A stretch of 64,000 nucleotides of DNA from Pedobacter sp. Leaf216 (GCF_001421515.1 NZ_LMKM01000012.1:423788-487787); one strand, 5' to 3'; counted from the first letter of the stretch, positions 16,976-24,762 are shown. Notes: generated by a model not told the origin, from the letters alone. Program-made: numbers and translations.

Positions 16976-17524
16976 ATGGCGGTATTACATAAAAAAGAAG
17001 AAAAAATTCAGGCAGTGCTGGGTAGGTTGCCTAAAAAATATACAGACGAACAATTTGTAGAGATGTTTATTAAACTTTATTCTAAAGATTGGGGCAAAAT
17101 TAAATCAGCTTACATTAAGCAATCTCAGGATAAAGAACGAGGATCAATCATCAATATGCCTAAACCCGAGGTGTATTTACGCCAGGTTTTAGCCAATTAC
17201 CTGCAACAAGAGCATGCTCCAAAAGCTGTTGAGGTTAAAAAAGAGGAAATTATTGAACCGCCCGTTGTTGAAACTCCAGTTGCCGAAGTTAAAAAAGCAA
17301 AAACACCTGCTAAGAAAAAAGAAACTGTAGCTGAAGAAGCACCTGTTGAAGTTAAAAAAACAAAAGCACCTGCAAAAAAGAAAACAGAAACCGCAGCAGA
17401 ACCTGTTGCTGAAGTGAAAAAAGCGAAAGCACCAGCCAAGAAAAAAGCTGAGGTGGCAGAAGAAACTCCAGCAGTTGAAAAGAAAGCAAAAGCAGCACCG
17501 AAAAAAACAGCAGCAAAAAAATAA
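16976..17524 (+). CDS. Histone-H1-like protein with lysine/alanine/proline tail repeats
   Basis: This protein of about 182 residues has two parts. Residues 1-75 form a charged, probably helical domain (LGRLPKKYTDEQFVEMFIKLYSKDW) that I do not recognise. The rest is a low-complexity tail with four repeats of the type EVKKAKAPAKKK separated by acidic, proline-rich spacers. Such tails occur in bacterial H1-like DNA-binding proteins and suggest binding to DNA or RNA. Start ATG 16976 is chosen because the earlier TTG lies in the -7 box. The stop is only 16 bp before the first of three small-RNA repeats, so the first repeat's terminator probably also ends this transcript. Confidence 0.75.
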   Translation: MAVLHKKEEKIQAVLGRLPKKYTDEQFVEMFIKLYSKDWGKIKSAYIKQSQDKERGSIINMPKPEVYLRQVLANYLQQEHAPKAVEVKKEEIIEPPVVETPVAEVKKAKTPAKKKETVAEEAPVEVKKTKAPAKKKTETAAEPVAEVKKAKAPAKKKAEVAEETPAVEKKAKAAPKKTAAKK

Positions 17525-17540
17525 ATATTTTACATCGTAT

Positions 17541-17632
17541 ATAATAAATCGCCTGTTTGGTTGTTTATGTATATGAGAGCGTTAATTTAGATGACGGGGA
17601 TAGGTCGGTATGATTTATCCCCGTTCTTTTTT
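17541..17632 (+). ncRNA. Probable small RNA, copy 1 of 3
   Basis: This 92-nt unit opens with a hairpin (ATAAAT pairing with GTTTAT, plus an inner C:G stem and a U-rich loop). A conserved single-stranded stretch follows (17575-17590). It ends with a strong intrinsic terminator: a 9-bp stem ACGGGGATA/TATCCCCGT, a 13-nt loop and a T run. The last 58 nt (17575-17632) are identical in all three copies. It begins 16 bp after the H1-like stop codon, so it may be a 3'UTR-derived RNA or a separate gene. Confidence 0.7.
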
Positions 17633-17714
17633 GAGCAATTTTTCGAAATAAATTTCCAGAATTTACTGCTTACCAAAAGCTTACAAAATTTTTAGAAAAA
17701 AAAATAAATTCAAG

Positions 17715-17806
17715 ATAATAAATTGCCTTTTTGGTTGTTTATATATACGAGAGCGTTAATTTAGATGACGGGGATAGGTCGGTATGATTTATCCCCGTTC
17801 TTTTTT
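17715..17806 (+). ncRNA. Probable small RNA, copy 2 of 3
   Basis: A second 92-nt copy, 174 bp after the first. It differs from copy 1 at four positions in the first 34 nt, and its last 58 nt (17749-17806) match copies 1 and 3 exactly. The preceding 82-bp spacer (17633-17714) is AT-rich and unrelated in sequence to the next spacer. It could hold a separate promoter, although no perfect TAnnTTTG is present. Confidence 0.7.
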
Positions 17807-17884
17807 GTCCAATAAACCAGAAACAAAACCTTGAAAAATTTTCATTTGTTCAACCTAAAAAAATAAAAATATTTTCACTTCGAG

Positions 17885-17976
17885 ATAATAAATCTTCCTT
17901 TTGGTGGTTTATATATTCGAGAGCGTTAATTTAGATGACGGGGATAGGTCGGTATGATTTATCCCCGTTCTTTTTT
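17885..17976 (+). ncRNA. Probable small RNA, copy 3 of 3
   Basis: The third 92-nt copy, 170 bp after the second. Its 5' hairpin differs at several stem positions: a C:G pair replaces a mismatch at unit positions 10/22 and a U:G pair replaces C:G at 12/20. The loop and most of the stem survive. The 58-nt 3' block (17919-17976) is identical to the other copies. The sequence TATTTTCA ends eight bases before the unit; copy 1 has TATTTTAC at the same distance, which may be a shared weak -7 box. Confidence 0.7.
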
Positions 17977-18081
17977 TCAGTTTTTATTTTATTTCTTTCT
18001 TATATCACGCTTTCTGATACGCTGCTAAAAACAGGTGAAATCCTTTCGTTTTACACACCATTGTAAACTTTGACCTTTTAA

Positions 18082-18113
18082 TTGGCATATCGGGAAAAGT
18101 CGATATACATTTG
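18082..18113 (+). promoter_or_regulatory. ArsR promoter with embedded operator dyad
   Basis: TTGG (18082-18085), a 20-bp spacer and TACATTTG (18106-18113) form a near-consensus Bacteroidota promoter. The spacer contains ATATCG-N8-CGATAT (18087-18106), a perfect dyad. This is the expected site for autorepression by the ArsR protein encoded directly downstream. Confidence 0.65.
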
Positions 18114-18117
18114 TGCC

Positions 18118-18420
18118 ATGGATCAGGTAGAGATATTTAAAGCCCTTTCAAACAAAACCCGTTTACAAATTTTAGGCTGGCTAAAAGAACCAGAGCTAAA
18201 TTTTCCTGAACAGCAAAATGCCGATTTTGAAAACGTTGGTGTATGTGTTGGTCAGATTCAGCTGAAAAGTGGCTTGTCTCAAAGTACCATCTCCGAATAT
18301 CTTTCTATCCTGCAACGTGCAGATCTTATCAGTTCTACCCGGGTAGGCCAATGGACATACTACAAACGCAACAAGGAAGGTTTAGAAAAATTAAGTGAAA
18401 TCATCAATACCGCATTATAA
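18118..18420 (+). CDS. ArsR family winged-helix regulator
   Basis: This is a 100-residue single-domain regulator. It opens with MDQVEIFKALSNKTRLQIL, the ArsR helix-1 phrase, and contains LKSGLSQSTISEYLSILQRADLI as the recognition helix, then a wing with GQWTYYK. A cysteine in VGVCVGQIQ could serve as a sensor, but no CxC metal site is present, so metal sensing is unlikely. It precedes the Old-Yellow-Enzyme gene by 12 bp, a common pairing in which the regulator responds to reactive electrophiles or thiol stress. I chose ATG 18118; the longer frame starting with TTG at 18082 overlaps the promoter. Confidence 0.88.
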   Translation: MDQVEIFKALSNKTRLQILGWLKEPELNFPEQQNADFENVGVCVGQIQLKSGLSQSTISEYLSILQRADLISSTRVGQWTYYKRNKEGLEKLSEIINTAL

Positions 18421-18432
18421 ATTTAAAAAAAT

Positions 18433-19533
18433 ATGAACACAGATAGTTTATTCAGGCCGTTTAGCCTTAAAACATTAAATATTAAAAATAGAATCGTAAT
18501 GGCTCCGATGACGCGGTCGTTTTCTCCTAACGGAGTACCAACACCTGAAGTTGCAGCGTATTATGCAAAGAGAGCAGCTGGCGAAGTGGGGTTAATCTTA
18601 TCAGAAGGAACCGTAATTAACCGCCCGTCTTCATCTGCAGACCCCAACATTCCTCATTTTTATGGTGCTGAAGCACTTGCAGGTTGGGAAAATGTAATTA
18701 AAGGCGTTCACCAGGCTGGTGGCCAAATGGGTCCACAGATCTGGCATCAGGGTGTAATGGAAAATCATGCCTCAGGATGGTTGCCAAGTACACCTTTTGA
18801 AGGTCCGTCTGGCTTAAACAAACCAGGTTTCGAAAACGGCGTACCGATGACAGATGCTGCTATTGCAGATACCATTGCTGCATTTGGGCAGGCCGCTGCA
18901 GATGCCAAAGCTTTAGGTTTTGATACTGTAGAAATTCATGGTGCGCATCAATACCTGATTGATCAATTTTTTTGGGATGGAACAAACAACCGTACCGACA
19001 TTTATGGTGGCAAAACTTTAGCAGAACGTACCCGCTTTGGCGTTGAAGTGATTAAAGAAGTACGTAAAAGAGTTGGCGAAGATTTCGCATTAATTATCCG
19101 TTTATCTCAATTTAAACCCGCAGCTTACGATTTTAAACTGGCTAAAGATGAGCAGGAAATGGAACAATGGTTAACTCCTTTAGCTGATGCAGGGATTGAT
19201 ATCTTCCACTGTTCTCAACGCCGTTTCTGGGAGCCTGAGTTTGAAGGTTCTGACTTAAACTTTGCAGGTTGGGCTAAAAAAGTAACCGGAAAAGCAACCA
19301 TTTCAGTAGGTTCTGTAGGTTTGGATGGCGATTTCTTTGGTGCTTTCGCAGGTCAAAGTTCACAGCCAAGCTCTTTAGATGAATTGGTACGCAGAATGGA
19401 CCGCGGTGATTTTGATTTGGTAGCCGTTGGCCGTCCGCTTTTAGCCGATCCAAACTGGGTAGAAAAAATTAAACACAACCGTACAGAAGAATTAAAAGGA
19501 TTTACCAAAGAAGCTTTAATGGAATTGGTTTAG
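18433..19533 (+). CDS. Old-Yellow-Enzyme family NADH:flavin oxidoreductase (alkene reductase)
   Basis: This 366-residue FMN enzyme is a TIM barrel with the usual landmarks: VMAPMTRS near residue 22, the active-site pair His169/His172 in HGAHQYLIDQFF, NNRTDIYGG, and the phosphate-binding strand ISVGSVGL with AVGRPLLADP near the end. The His/His pair places it with the NemA/PETN reductase type rather than the His/Asn type. It would reduce activated C=C bonds or nitro compounds with NAD(P)H. It is co-transcribed with an ArsR regulator and ends in a clear terminator. Confidence 0.93.
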   Translation: MNTDSLFRPFSLKTLNIKNRIVMAPMTRSFSPNGVPTPEVAAYYAKRAAGEVGLILSEGTVINRPSSSADPNIPHFYGAEALAGWENVIKGVHQAGGQMGPQIWHQGVMENHASGWLPSTPFEGPSGLNKPGFENGVPMTDAAIADTIAAFGQAAADAKALGFDTVEIHGAHQYLIDQFFWDGTNNRTDIYGGKTLAERTRFGVEVIKEVRKRVGEDFALIIRLSQFKPAAYDFKLAKDEQEMEQWLTPLADAGIDIFHCSQRRFWEPEFEGSDLNFAGWAKKVTGKATISVGSVGLDGDFFGAFAGQSSQPSSLDELVRRMDRGDFDLVAVGRPLLADPNWVEKIKHNRTEELKGFTKEALMELV

Positions 19534-19560
19534 AACCATATTTTTTCTTTTTAAACTTAG

Positions 19561-19588
19561 AAAAGCATCTCGAAAGGGATGCTTTTTT
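19561..19588 (+). terminator. Intrinsic terminator after the Old-Yellow-Enzyme gene
   Basis: AAAAGCATC and GATGC form a stem around an 8-nt loop, followed by six T residues, 28 bp after the stop codon. Confidence 0.75.
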
Positions 19589-19958
19589 GATAAGCCTTCG
19601 TCCTTTCGATCCGATAGCTATCTGATAAAGCGTAACGAAATGGAGAAATGTGCCCGTGCTGGCAGGTGAAACATTATGCTGAGTTTAGAAATAATATTTA
19701 TACCATGGAAGCACAGAGGAAACGGAAATTTACTTAATAATTTGAAAAGCAATAGCTGCAATACTTCGGCTGCTTCAGCCCCGCCCCTTTGCTTAATCCC
19801 GACTGAAAATTAGGAATAACGCTGTCGGTCGGGTTTATTTTACCTCTAACAGTAGCAATGCCGTGCCACCTAAACCCGATCAAAGCGGAATGCCAATTTC
19901 CTTCAATCCAAATCCCGCCCTTTTTCCTTAAATTCACCTCTTTAAAATTAACCATCAC
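19589..19958. repeat. Gene-free stretch with dispersed-repeat-like sequence
   Basis: This 370-bp stretch contains a degenerate form of the 'GTAACGAAATGGAGA' element seen elsewhere in the window (near 34490 and 63790). It also has a GC-richer block (19790-19925) that can be read as a 74-residue minus-strand frame ending in a stop. That frame shows no domain and looks like a dispersed repeat. No promoter was recognised before pirin. Confidence 0.4.
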
Positions 19959-20849
19959 ATGTCGAACATTAAACTTATTATTGAAGAAAGACCCGCAAAT
20001 ATTGGCAATTTTATGGTTGGCAGACTGCTTCCTTTCAGAGAAAAAAGGATGGTTGGACCATTTTCATTTATCGACCATATGGGACCAGCGGCAATGAGTG
20101 ATCATGAAAATCTTGATGTTCCGCCACATCCGCACATTGGATTATCTACTTTAACTTTTCTATTTGAAGGTGAAATTACCCATAAAGACAGTTTAGGATC
20201 GGATATTGTGATTAAACCTGGTCAGGTAAACTGGATGACTTCTGGTAGTGGCATTGTACACTCTGAAAGAACGCCTGAATATTTACGCCATACCGATAAA
20301 ATGCTCCATGGCCTACAGATTTGGGTAGCCTTACCTAAAGATTTAGAACAAATGGATCCTGAGTTCTGCCATGTTGAAGGTGCCGATATTCCGACCTGGA
20401 CGCAAGATGGTGTTGAAATTAAATTAATCGCTGGTGAAGCTTTCGGTCATAAATCGCCAGTTCCGGTATACAGCCCATTATATTTTTTAGAGTTAAAAAG
20501 CACCACAAAACAAAAGGTAAGCATTGGCGATCACCTCTTTGGCGAAAGCGCACTTTATATTTTAGAAGGAGCAATTGAAAGTGATGGCAATATTTTCGAA
20601 CCACGCCTGATTCTGATCGCAAACGACGCTAAACTTTGTGAGTTTACCATGCACGAAAACACCACAGTTTACATTTTCGGAGGTGAACCATTCCCTGAAG
20701 AACGTTTTATTTATTGGAATTTTGTAGCATCAGATAAGGATCTGATCGAGAATGCAAAGCAGAAATGGCTAAATCAAAGCTTTAAGCCTGTACCTGGTGA
20801 AACAGATTTTGTACCCCTACCCGATCCAATCAGAAACATTAAACATTAA
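19959..20849 (+). CDS. Pirin family protein
   Basis: This 296-residue protein is a double cupin. The N-terminal domain carries the pirin signature around DVPPHPHIGLSTLTFLFEG (about residues 53-71), whose histidines bind a non-haem iron together with HSERTPE near residue 105. Bacterial pirins are mostly quercetinase-like or regulatory and rarely characterised. The C-terminal cupin is also complete (FLELKSTTKQKVSIGDHLFG). There is no signal peptide. Its stop overlaps that of the convergent beta-barrel gene by a few bases. Confidence 0.92.
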   Translation: MSNIKLIIEERPANIGNFMVGRLLPFREKRMVGPFSFIDHMGPAAMSDHENLDVPPHPHIGLSTLTFLFEGEITHKDSLGSDIVIKPGQVNWMTSGSGIVHSERTPEYLRHTDKMLHGLQIWVALPKDLEQMDPEFCHVEGADIPTWTQDGVEIKLIAGEAFGHKSPVPVYSPLYFLELKSTTKQKVSIGDHLFGESALYILEGAIESDGNIFEPRLILIANDAKLCEFTMHENTTVYIFGGEPFPEERFIYWNFVASDKDLIENAKQKWLNQSFKPVPGETDFVPLPDPIRNIKH

Positions 20850-22024
20850 TTCCTGTTAAACAAATTCATATTTACTGAAACCGCTACACCAGTCGACATT
20901 AATTTAGAGTTCCCATAACCAATATCGGTTAATGGAATTTTCATAAAGGGTTTTGCACTGATGCTTAAGTTATTATTTATTTTACGTTGAAATTCTACAC
21001 CAACATTGGCTATACCTAAATAATGCTGGTTACGCCCTTTTACTTCAAAACCTTGTGGGCCCTCATAGCCACCGGTGTATGAATAGCTATATTTCTCTTT
21101 TAACATGATATAACTCGAAAGCCCGGTACTTACCGAAATTGCATTTCTGTTATTCCCAAAAACCTTATAGTTTACATTTAAAGGAATATCAATCACATCG
21201 CAATTGGCGTGGATGTTTGAGGGTGCTACAGTAAAAAGATAACTGGTATTCGGCCTGTACAAACTAAAATCAGAATCGTAAATTTTCTTGGCATAAGCGG
21301 CTCCCGTGGTTATACTTAGTTTCTTGGTCAAAATATAGGTAGCTTCTACACCAAAACCACCACTTAAGCTACTTTGCCCCGATTTTTGAACACTGGTTAA
21401 ATCTGGAGCGGCTAAAATACTAAGCACAAATCTTGATTTTTGTTTTACCAGCGATGGTTTAATCCGCTCAGGCCTACCTATTGCAACACTAGAACTTAAT
21501 TTTTGATCTCTAAATTCAACAGGATCAGTTTTAGTGCTTAAGTTTGGATTATAAGTCACATCAGCCAAAATACGGGATTGATCAACCACAGTTTCATTTA
21601 CTTTCCGCACGGTTTCCCTTTCGTAAGCGGCGGTTACGCCTGTAGCAACTGTTTTTTTACCTGCATTCTTCGCTACTGCTGATGCTGAATCTGTAGTCGC
21701 TCCGCCATCATTAACGCTTTCAGGCACTTTAGTTACACTTTCCGGGTTATTTTTTAATTGATTATTATTTTGATCACTCTTGTTGGTTTTTACCACTGCT
21801 TTAACATCGGCTTTATCAGCCCCTGGCTTAACCAGTAAAAACACCACAAGTAACATAGCAGCTATCCCCGCCACGGCGGTAAGCCAGATTAGCGGTACAA
21901 TACGCCTTTTTGGTGTTGGATGCAATCTTTCCTCCAGATCATCCCAATCTAAATCATTAAAAGGTAGATCGGGGTTTTCCAATCCGTCTTTAAATAATTT
22001 ATCTATATCTTTTCCATCTTTCAT
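20846..22024 (-). CDS. Membrane-anchored outer-membrane beta-barrel-like protein co-transcribed with an ECF sigma factor
   Basis: This 392-residue protein has a short acidic N-terminus and one membrane helix (about residues 42-66, IVPLIWLTAVAGIAAMLLVV). A Ser/Asn/Lys-rich linker leads to a C-terminal region of alternating strands ending in VSVNMNLFNRN, like the barrel domains of Bacteroidota PorT-type outer-membrane proteins. The start ATG overlaps the sigma stop codon (ATGA), so the two are translationally coupled. The N-terminal part may act as an anti-sigma-like anchor with the barrel-like part as an envelope sensor. This is inference from layout; no classical zinc anti-sigma motif is present. 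Confidence 0.75.
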   Translation of the reverse strand: MKDGKDIDKLFKDGLENPDLPFNDLDWDDLEERLHPTPKRRIVPLIWLTAVAGIAAMLLVVFLLVKPGADKADVKAVVKTNKSDQNNNQLKNNPESVTKVPESVNDGGATTDSASAVAKNAGKKTVATGVTAAYERETVRKVNETVVDQSRILADVTYNPNLSTKTDPVEFRDQKLSSSVAIGRPERIKPSLVKQKSRFVLSILAAPDLTSVQKSGQSSLSGGFGVEATYILTKKLSITTGAAYAKKIYDSDFSLYRPNTSYLFTVAPSNIHANCDVIDIPLNVNYKVFGNNRNAISVSTGLSSYIMLKEKYSYSYTGGYEGPQGFEVKGRNQHYLGIANVGVEFQRKINNNLSISAKPFMKIPLTDIGYGNSKLMSTGVAVSVNMNLFNRN

Positions 22025-22644
22025 TGCATGTTTGTATTTAACCTAACCTCTAAAAGGTTTCTATCTACTCCCGAACTCCTTACCTGGTAAGTTTTCGCTT
22101 CTGTAGCTTTTAACATTTCCTGTAATTTTTGCCTCGCCTTAAACAGGTTCGACTTTGATGTGCCCACCGATATTCCGAGCATTTCGGCAATTTCCTCATG
22201 CGCATAGCCATCTATAGCAAAAAGATTAAAAACCGTTCGGTAGGCGGGAGTTAATTTTTGAACCAGTGCCAATAAATCGTGGTAAGCCAGTTTATCGTAC
22301 ACAGAATTTGTTTGGGCAATATTTTCGTGATCCTGAATATCAACATGATCGGCAAATTTTAAATTGGTACGATAATAATCGATCGCCGTATTGGTAATGA
22401 TCCTGCCAAGCCATGGTAAAAAAGCTTTGGAAGTTTCATATTTGGCAATATTTTTAAAGGCTTTAAAAAAACCATCATTCAGTATCCCTGCGGCATCCAA
22501 CCTATCATTTGCATAGCGTAAACAAATACCCATAGCAAAGCTGTAGAAATGTTTGTATAGTGCTTTCTGACTATCCCTTTCATTTCTAATGCATCCCTGA
22601 ATATACTTTTGTATAATATCTTCTCTATCGCGGTCAGCGCTCAC
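22021..22644 (-). CDS. ECF-type RNA polymerase sigma factor
   Basis: This protein of about 207 residues has sigma region 2 (RNERDSQKALYKHFYSFAMG, then LPWLGRIITNTAIDYYR) and region 4 (LTPAYRTVFNLFAIDGYAHEEIAEMLGIS). A longer frame opens at a GTG at 22662. The GTG at 22644 is better because AAAGGAG, a rare strong Shine-Dalgarno site for this phylum, lies five bases upstream (22650-22656). It is followed with ATGA overlap by a membrane-anchored barrel-like protein and is divergent from a lipoprotein gene. The spacer holds a repeated motif in opposite orientations, a possible pair of sigma-dependent promoters. Confidence 0.9.
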   Translation of the reverse strand: MSADRDREDIIQKYIQGCIRNERDSQKALYKHFYSFAMGICLRYANDRLDAAGILNDGFFKAFKNIAKYETSKAFLPWLGRIITNTAIDYYRTNLKFADHVDIQDHENIAQTNSVYDKLAYHDLLALVQKLTPAYRTVFNLFAIDGYAHEEIAEMLGISVGTSKSNLFKARQKLQEMLKATEAKTYQVRSSGVDRNLLEVRLNTNMQ

Positions 22645-22682
22645 AAGGTCTCCTTTCAACACATATTACGGTAAGAAATTAC

Positions 22683-22769
22683 AAATGGTTGCCTCAAAAT
22701 ATATTTTTTTGATAATAATTTTCTTTTGTTCGTTTTGGTTAAAATTCTTTTTTCTGCAAGCAACCATTT
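22683..22769. promoter_or_regulatory. Oppositely oriented AAATGGTTGC motifs between sigma and lipoprotein genes
   Basis: AAATGGTTGC occurs on the plus strand at 22683-22692, pointing to the lipoprotein, and as its complement at 22760-22769, pointing to the sigma gene. Flanks are partly shared (TTACAAATGGTTGCC against TTGTAAATGGTTGCT). They may be -35-like elements of divergent ECF promoters. This is inferred. Confidence 0.4.
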
Positions 22770-22833
22770 ACAACCTGGCGGCGTAATAGCGGCATATCAT
22801 TTTAATAAAGTTAAAATTTAAAACAAAAATCTT

Positions 22834-23706
22834 ATGCTAATCTACTTAAAAAAAAATCTATTGGTTATGCTTTGTATAGCCATGGTATTTACTGCCTGTA
22901 AGAAAAACAGTTCAGACGATCCAACAAATCCACCTGCTGCTAACAATAATAAAGGGATACAACTGGCAGCTGATGCGAAGTTTGGATCGGTACTAACAGA
23001 TAAGGATGGCAAAACTTTATACTTTTTCTCATCTGATGCAGCTGGTACACCAACCTGCGTTAATGGTTGCGAAACAATATGGCCGCTTTATTATTCTGCA
23101 GATGCCAGTACAGATTTAAACTTAAACAAAGCCGAAGTTGGCGAAGTTACCCGTGCCGATGGCCGTAAACAAAGTACTTATCGCGGTTATCCACTTTATT
23201 ATTACTCGGGTGATGCCTCAAAAGGCGAAATTAAAGGAGATGGTGTTGGCGGAATCTGGTTTGTAGCCAAGCCTGATTATTCTTTGATGCTGGCCAATGC
23301 ACAATTAACATCTAAAAATATTAATTACACCAGCACATATGCTGTTGGAGATGGCAAAACCATTTACTTAACGGATAACAAAGGCCGCACCTTATATGCT
23401 TTTGCTAATGATAAAAATGGTGTAAATAATTATACTAAAGGAACCACGCAAGAAGGTATCTGGCCAGTTTATGAGTCTGAAATCCTTAACGTTCCTTCTG
23501 TAATATCTAAAACTGATATCGGGGTCATTACCGTTGCTACAGTGAATAAAAAGCAATTAACCTTTAAAGGGTGGCCTTTATATTACTATGTTCCTGATGT
23601 AAACAGAGGTGATAACCAAGGCTTCAATGTAAAGCCACCAACTGCAGCAGTTGGTTCAGTTTGGCCGGTATTACAGCTTAATTCTACTGTTGCTCCGGCA
23701 CCATAA
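22834..23706 (+). CDS. Lipoprotein with two 'secreted repeat' (Lipoprotein_15) modules
   Basis: This 290-residue lipoprotein has lipobox Cys22 (VFTAC) after a hydrophobic signal. Two repeats of the PF03640 type follow, each with the pattern GKTLYFF...W.P and GYPLYYY or GWPLYYY. The first has Cys residues in PTCVNGCETIWPLYY, typical of the family, and the second lacks them. The family's role is unknown; it is common in ECF-sigma contexts. The gene is divergent from an ECF sigma operon with paired motifs in the spacer, so it may belong to that sigma factor's regulon. Confidence 0.88.
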   Translation: MLIYLKKNLLVMLCIAMVFTACKKNSSDDPTNPPAANNNKGIQLAADAKFGSVLTDKDGKTLYFFSSDAAGTPTCVNGCETIWPLYYSADASTDLNLNKAEVGEVTRADGRKQSTYRGYPLYYYSGDASKGEIKGDGVGGIWFVAKPDYSLMLANAQLTSKNINYTSTYAVGDGKTIYLTDNKGRTLYAFANDKNGVNNYTKGTTQEGIWPVYESEILNVPSVISKTDIGVITVATVNKKQLTFKGWPLYYYVPDVNRGDNQGFNVKPPTAAVGSVWPVLQLNSTVAPAP

Positions 23707-23733
23707 AATTCTTTGGGTAAGGCGGGTTGGAAT

Positions 23734-23766
23734 GGTCGGCTGTTGTTTTCACAGCCGGCCTTTTTA
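23734..23766 (+). terminator. Intrinsic terminator shared by the lipoprotein and HIT genes
   Basis: GGTCGGCTGT and ACAGCCGGCC pair over 10 bp (one G:U) around a 7-nt loop, followed by five T residues that overlap the stop of the convergent HIT gene. Confidence 0.75.
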
Positions 23767-24162
23767 TACTTCTAATAAGGCTTGTTTAATTTTCTCAGCT
23801 GCCTCAGCCAATTCTTCGTCGCTTGGCTTTAGTTTTTCTTTACTAAAGTTCATATCGCTAACATTATTCATTGGTATTAAATGAATATGTGCATGTGGCA
23901 CTTCCAATCCAATTACCGAAACACCTACTTTTTTACAAGGGAAAGCTATCTTAACTCCTTTGGCTACAATTTTGGCAAACATCCAAAGACCTACATATAA
24001 ATCTTCGTCCATATCGAAAATGTAGTCGGTTTCTATTTTTGGAATTACCAGAACATGGCCCGCTGTTAAAGGCTGAACATCCAAAAAAGCTAAATATTCT
24101 ACAGTTTCAGCTACAACATGTGCAGGGATTTCGCCTGCAACGATTTTTGAAAAGATAGTCAT
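23764..24162 (-). CDS. HIT family nucleotide hydrolase/transferase
   Basis: This 132-residue protein has the histidine triad HAHIHLIP near residues 90-97, of the form HxHxHxx, and the N-terminal phrase IFSKIVAGEIPAHVV of Hint-type proteins. It hydrolyses nucleotide phosphoramidates or related nucleotide conjugates in the cytoplasm. It lies 97 bp downstream of greA on the same strand, a pairing seen in other Bacteroidota. The spacer holds a long imperfect inverted repeat (TTTGGCG/CGCCAAA) without a T run. Confidence 0.93.
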   Translation of the reverse strand: MTIFSKIVAGEIPAHVVAETVEYLAFLDVQPLTAGHVLVIPKIETDYIFDMDEDLYVGLWMFAKIVAKGVKIAFPCKKVGVSVIGLEVPHAHIHLIPMNNVSDMNFSKEKLKPSDEELAEAAEKIKQALLEV

Positions 24163-24259
24163 TTGAGGGTTATGGTTTAGGGTGTAAGGGCTGGGCGGTT
24201 AGCGTTAAGTGTTTGGCGGCAAGCGATTAGTAAAACGCTCATCGCCAAACGCTATCCGC

Positions 24260-24733
24260 TTATCTCGATATTTCGAGTACTTCGAACTGCATTTTACCTG
24301 CAGGCACTTCAATTTCGGCAAATTCGCCTACTGATTTACCCAATAAACCTTGCGCTATCGGCGATTTAACAGAAATTTTTCCTGTTTTTAAATCAGCTTC
24401 TGTTTCGGCTACCAACTGATAAGTCATCGTGGCACCGTTTTTAACATTTTTTATCTTTACGATAGATAAGGCAAGCACTTTCGACAGATCAAGTTTCGAT
24501 TCGTCAATTAAACGGGCATTGGCTAACGTATTTTTTAATTTTGAAATTTTTGCTTCATGCAAACCCTGCGCCTCTTTGGCTGCATCGTATTCTGCATTCT
24601 CCGATAAATCACCTTTATCCCTCGCTTCTGCAATTGCTTTAGATATTAGCTGACGACCGGTGGTTGTTAAATAATGAACTTCCTCTTTTAATTTATCTAA
24701 CCCCTCTTGGGTGTAGTATGTTACCTCTGTCAT
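24260..24733 (-). CDS. greA: Transcription elongation factor GreA
   Basis: This is a 157-residue GreA of normal length. The N-terminal coiled coil includes TRQLISKAIAEARDKGDLSE and NAEYDAAKEAQGLHEAKI, with the acidic tip residues that stimulate RNA polymerase cleavage. The C-terminal FKBP-like domain ends in SPIAQGLLGKSVGEFAEIEV. It rescues backtracked polymerase. The 5' leader carries a strong intrinsic terminator (24763-24806), so expression may be controlled by premature termination. HIT follows downstream. Confidence 0.96.
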   Translation of the reverse strand: MTEVTYYTQEGLDKLKEEVHYLTTTGRQLISKAIAEARDKGDLSENAEYDAAKEAQGLHEAKISKLKNTLANARLIDESKLDLSKVLALSIVKIKNVKNGATMTYQLVAETEADLKTGKISVKSPIAQGLLGKSVGEFAEIEVPAGKMQFEVLEISR

Positions 24734-24762
24734 TGCTCTATTAATTTTTATTCAAACGCTAT

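Noticed and set aside
17197..17439. 80-residue minus-strand Ala/Phe-rich frame
   Set aside because: It is the complement of the lysine/alanine/proline tail of the H1-like gene.
17541..17976. CRISPR-like or simple tandem repeat
   Set aside because: Only three copies exist; each ends in a complete intrinsic terminator and spacers differ in length, which fits RNA genes better.
19734..19958. 74-residue minus-strand frame before pirin
   Set aside because: There is no promoter or domain, and its composition suggests a dispersed repeat.
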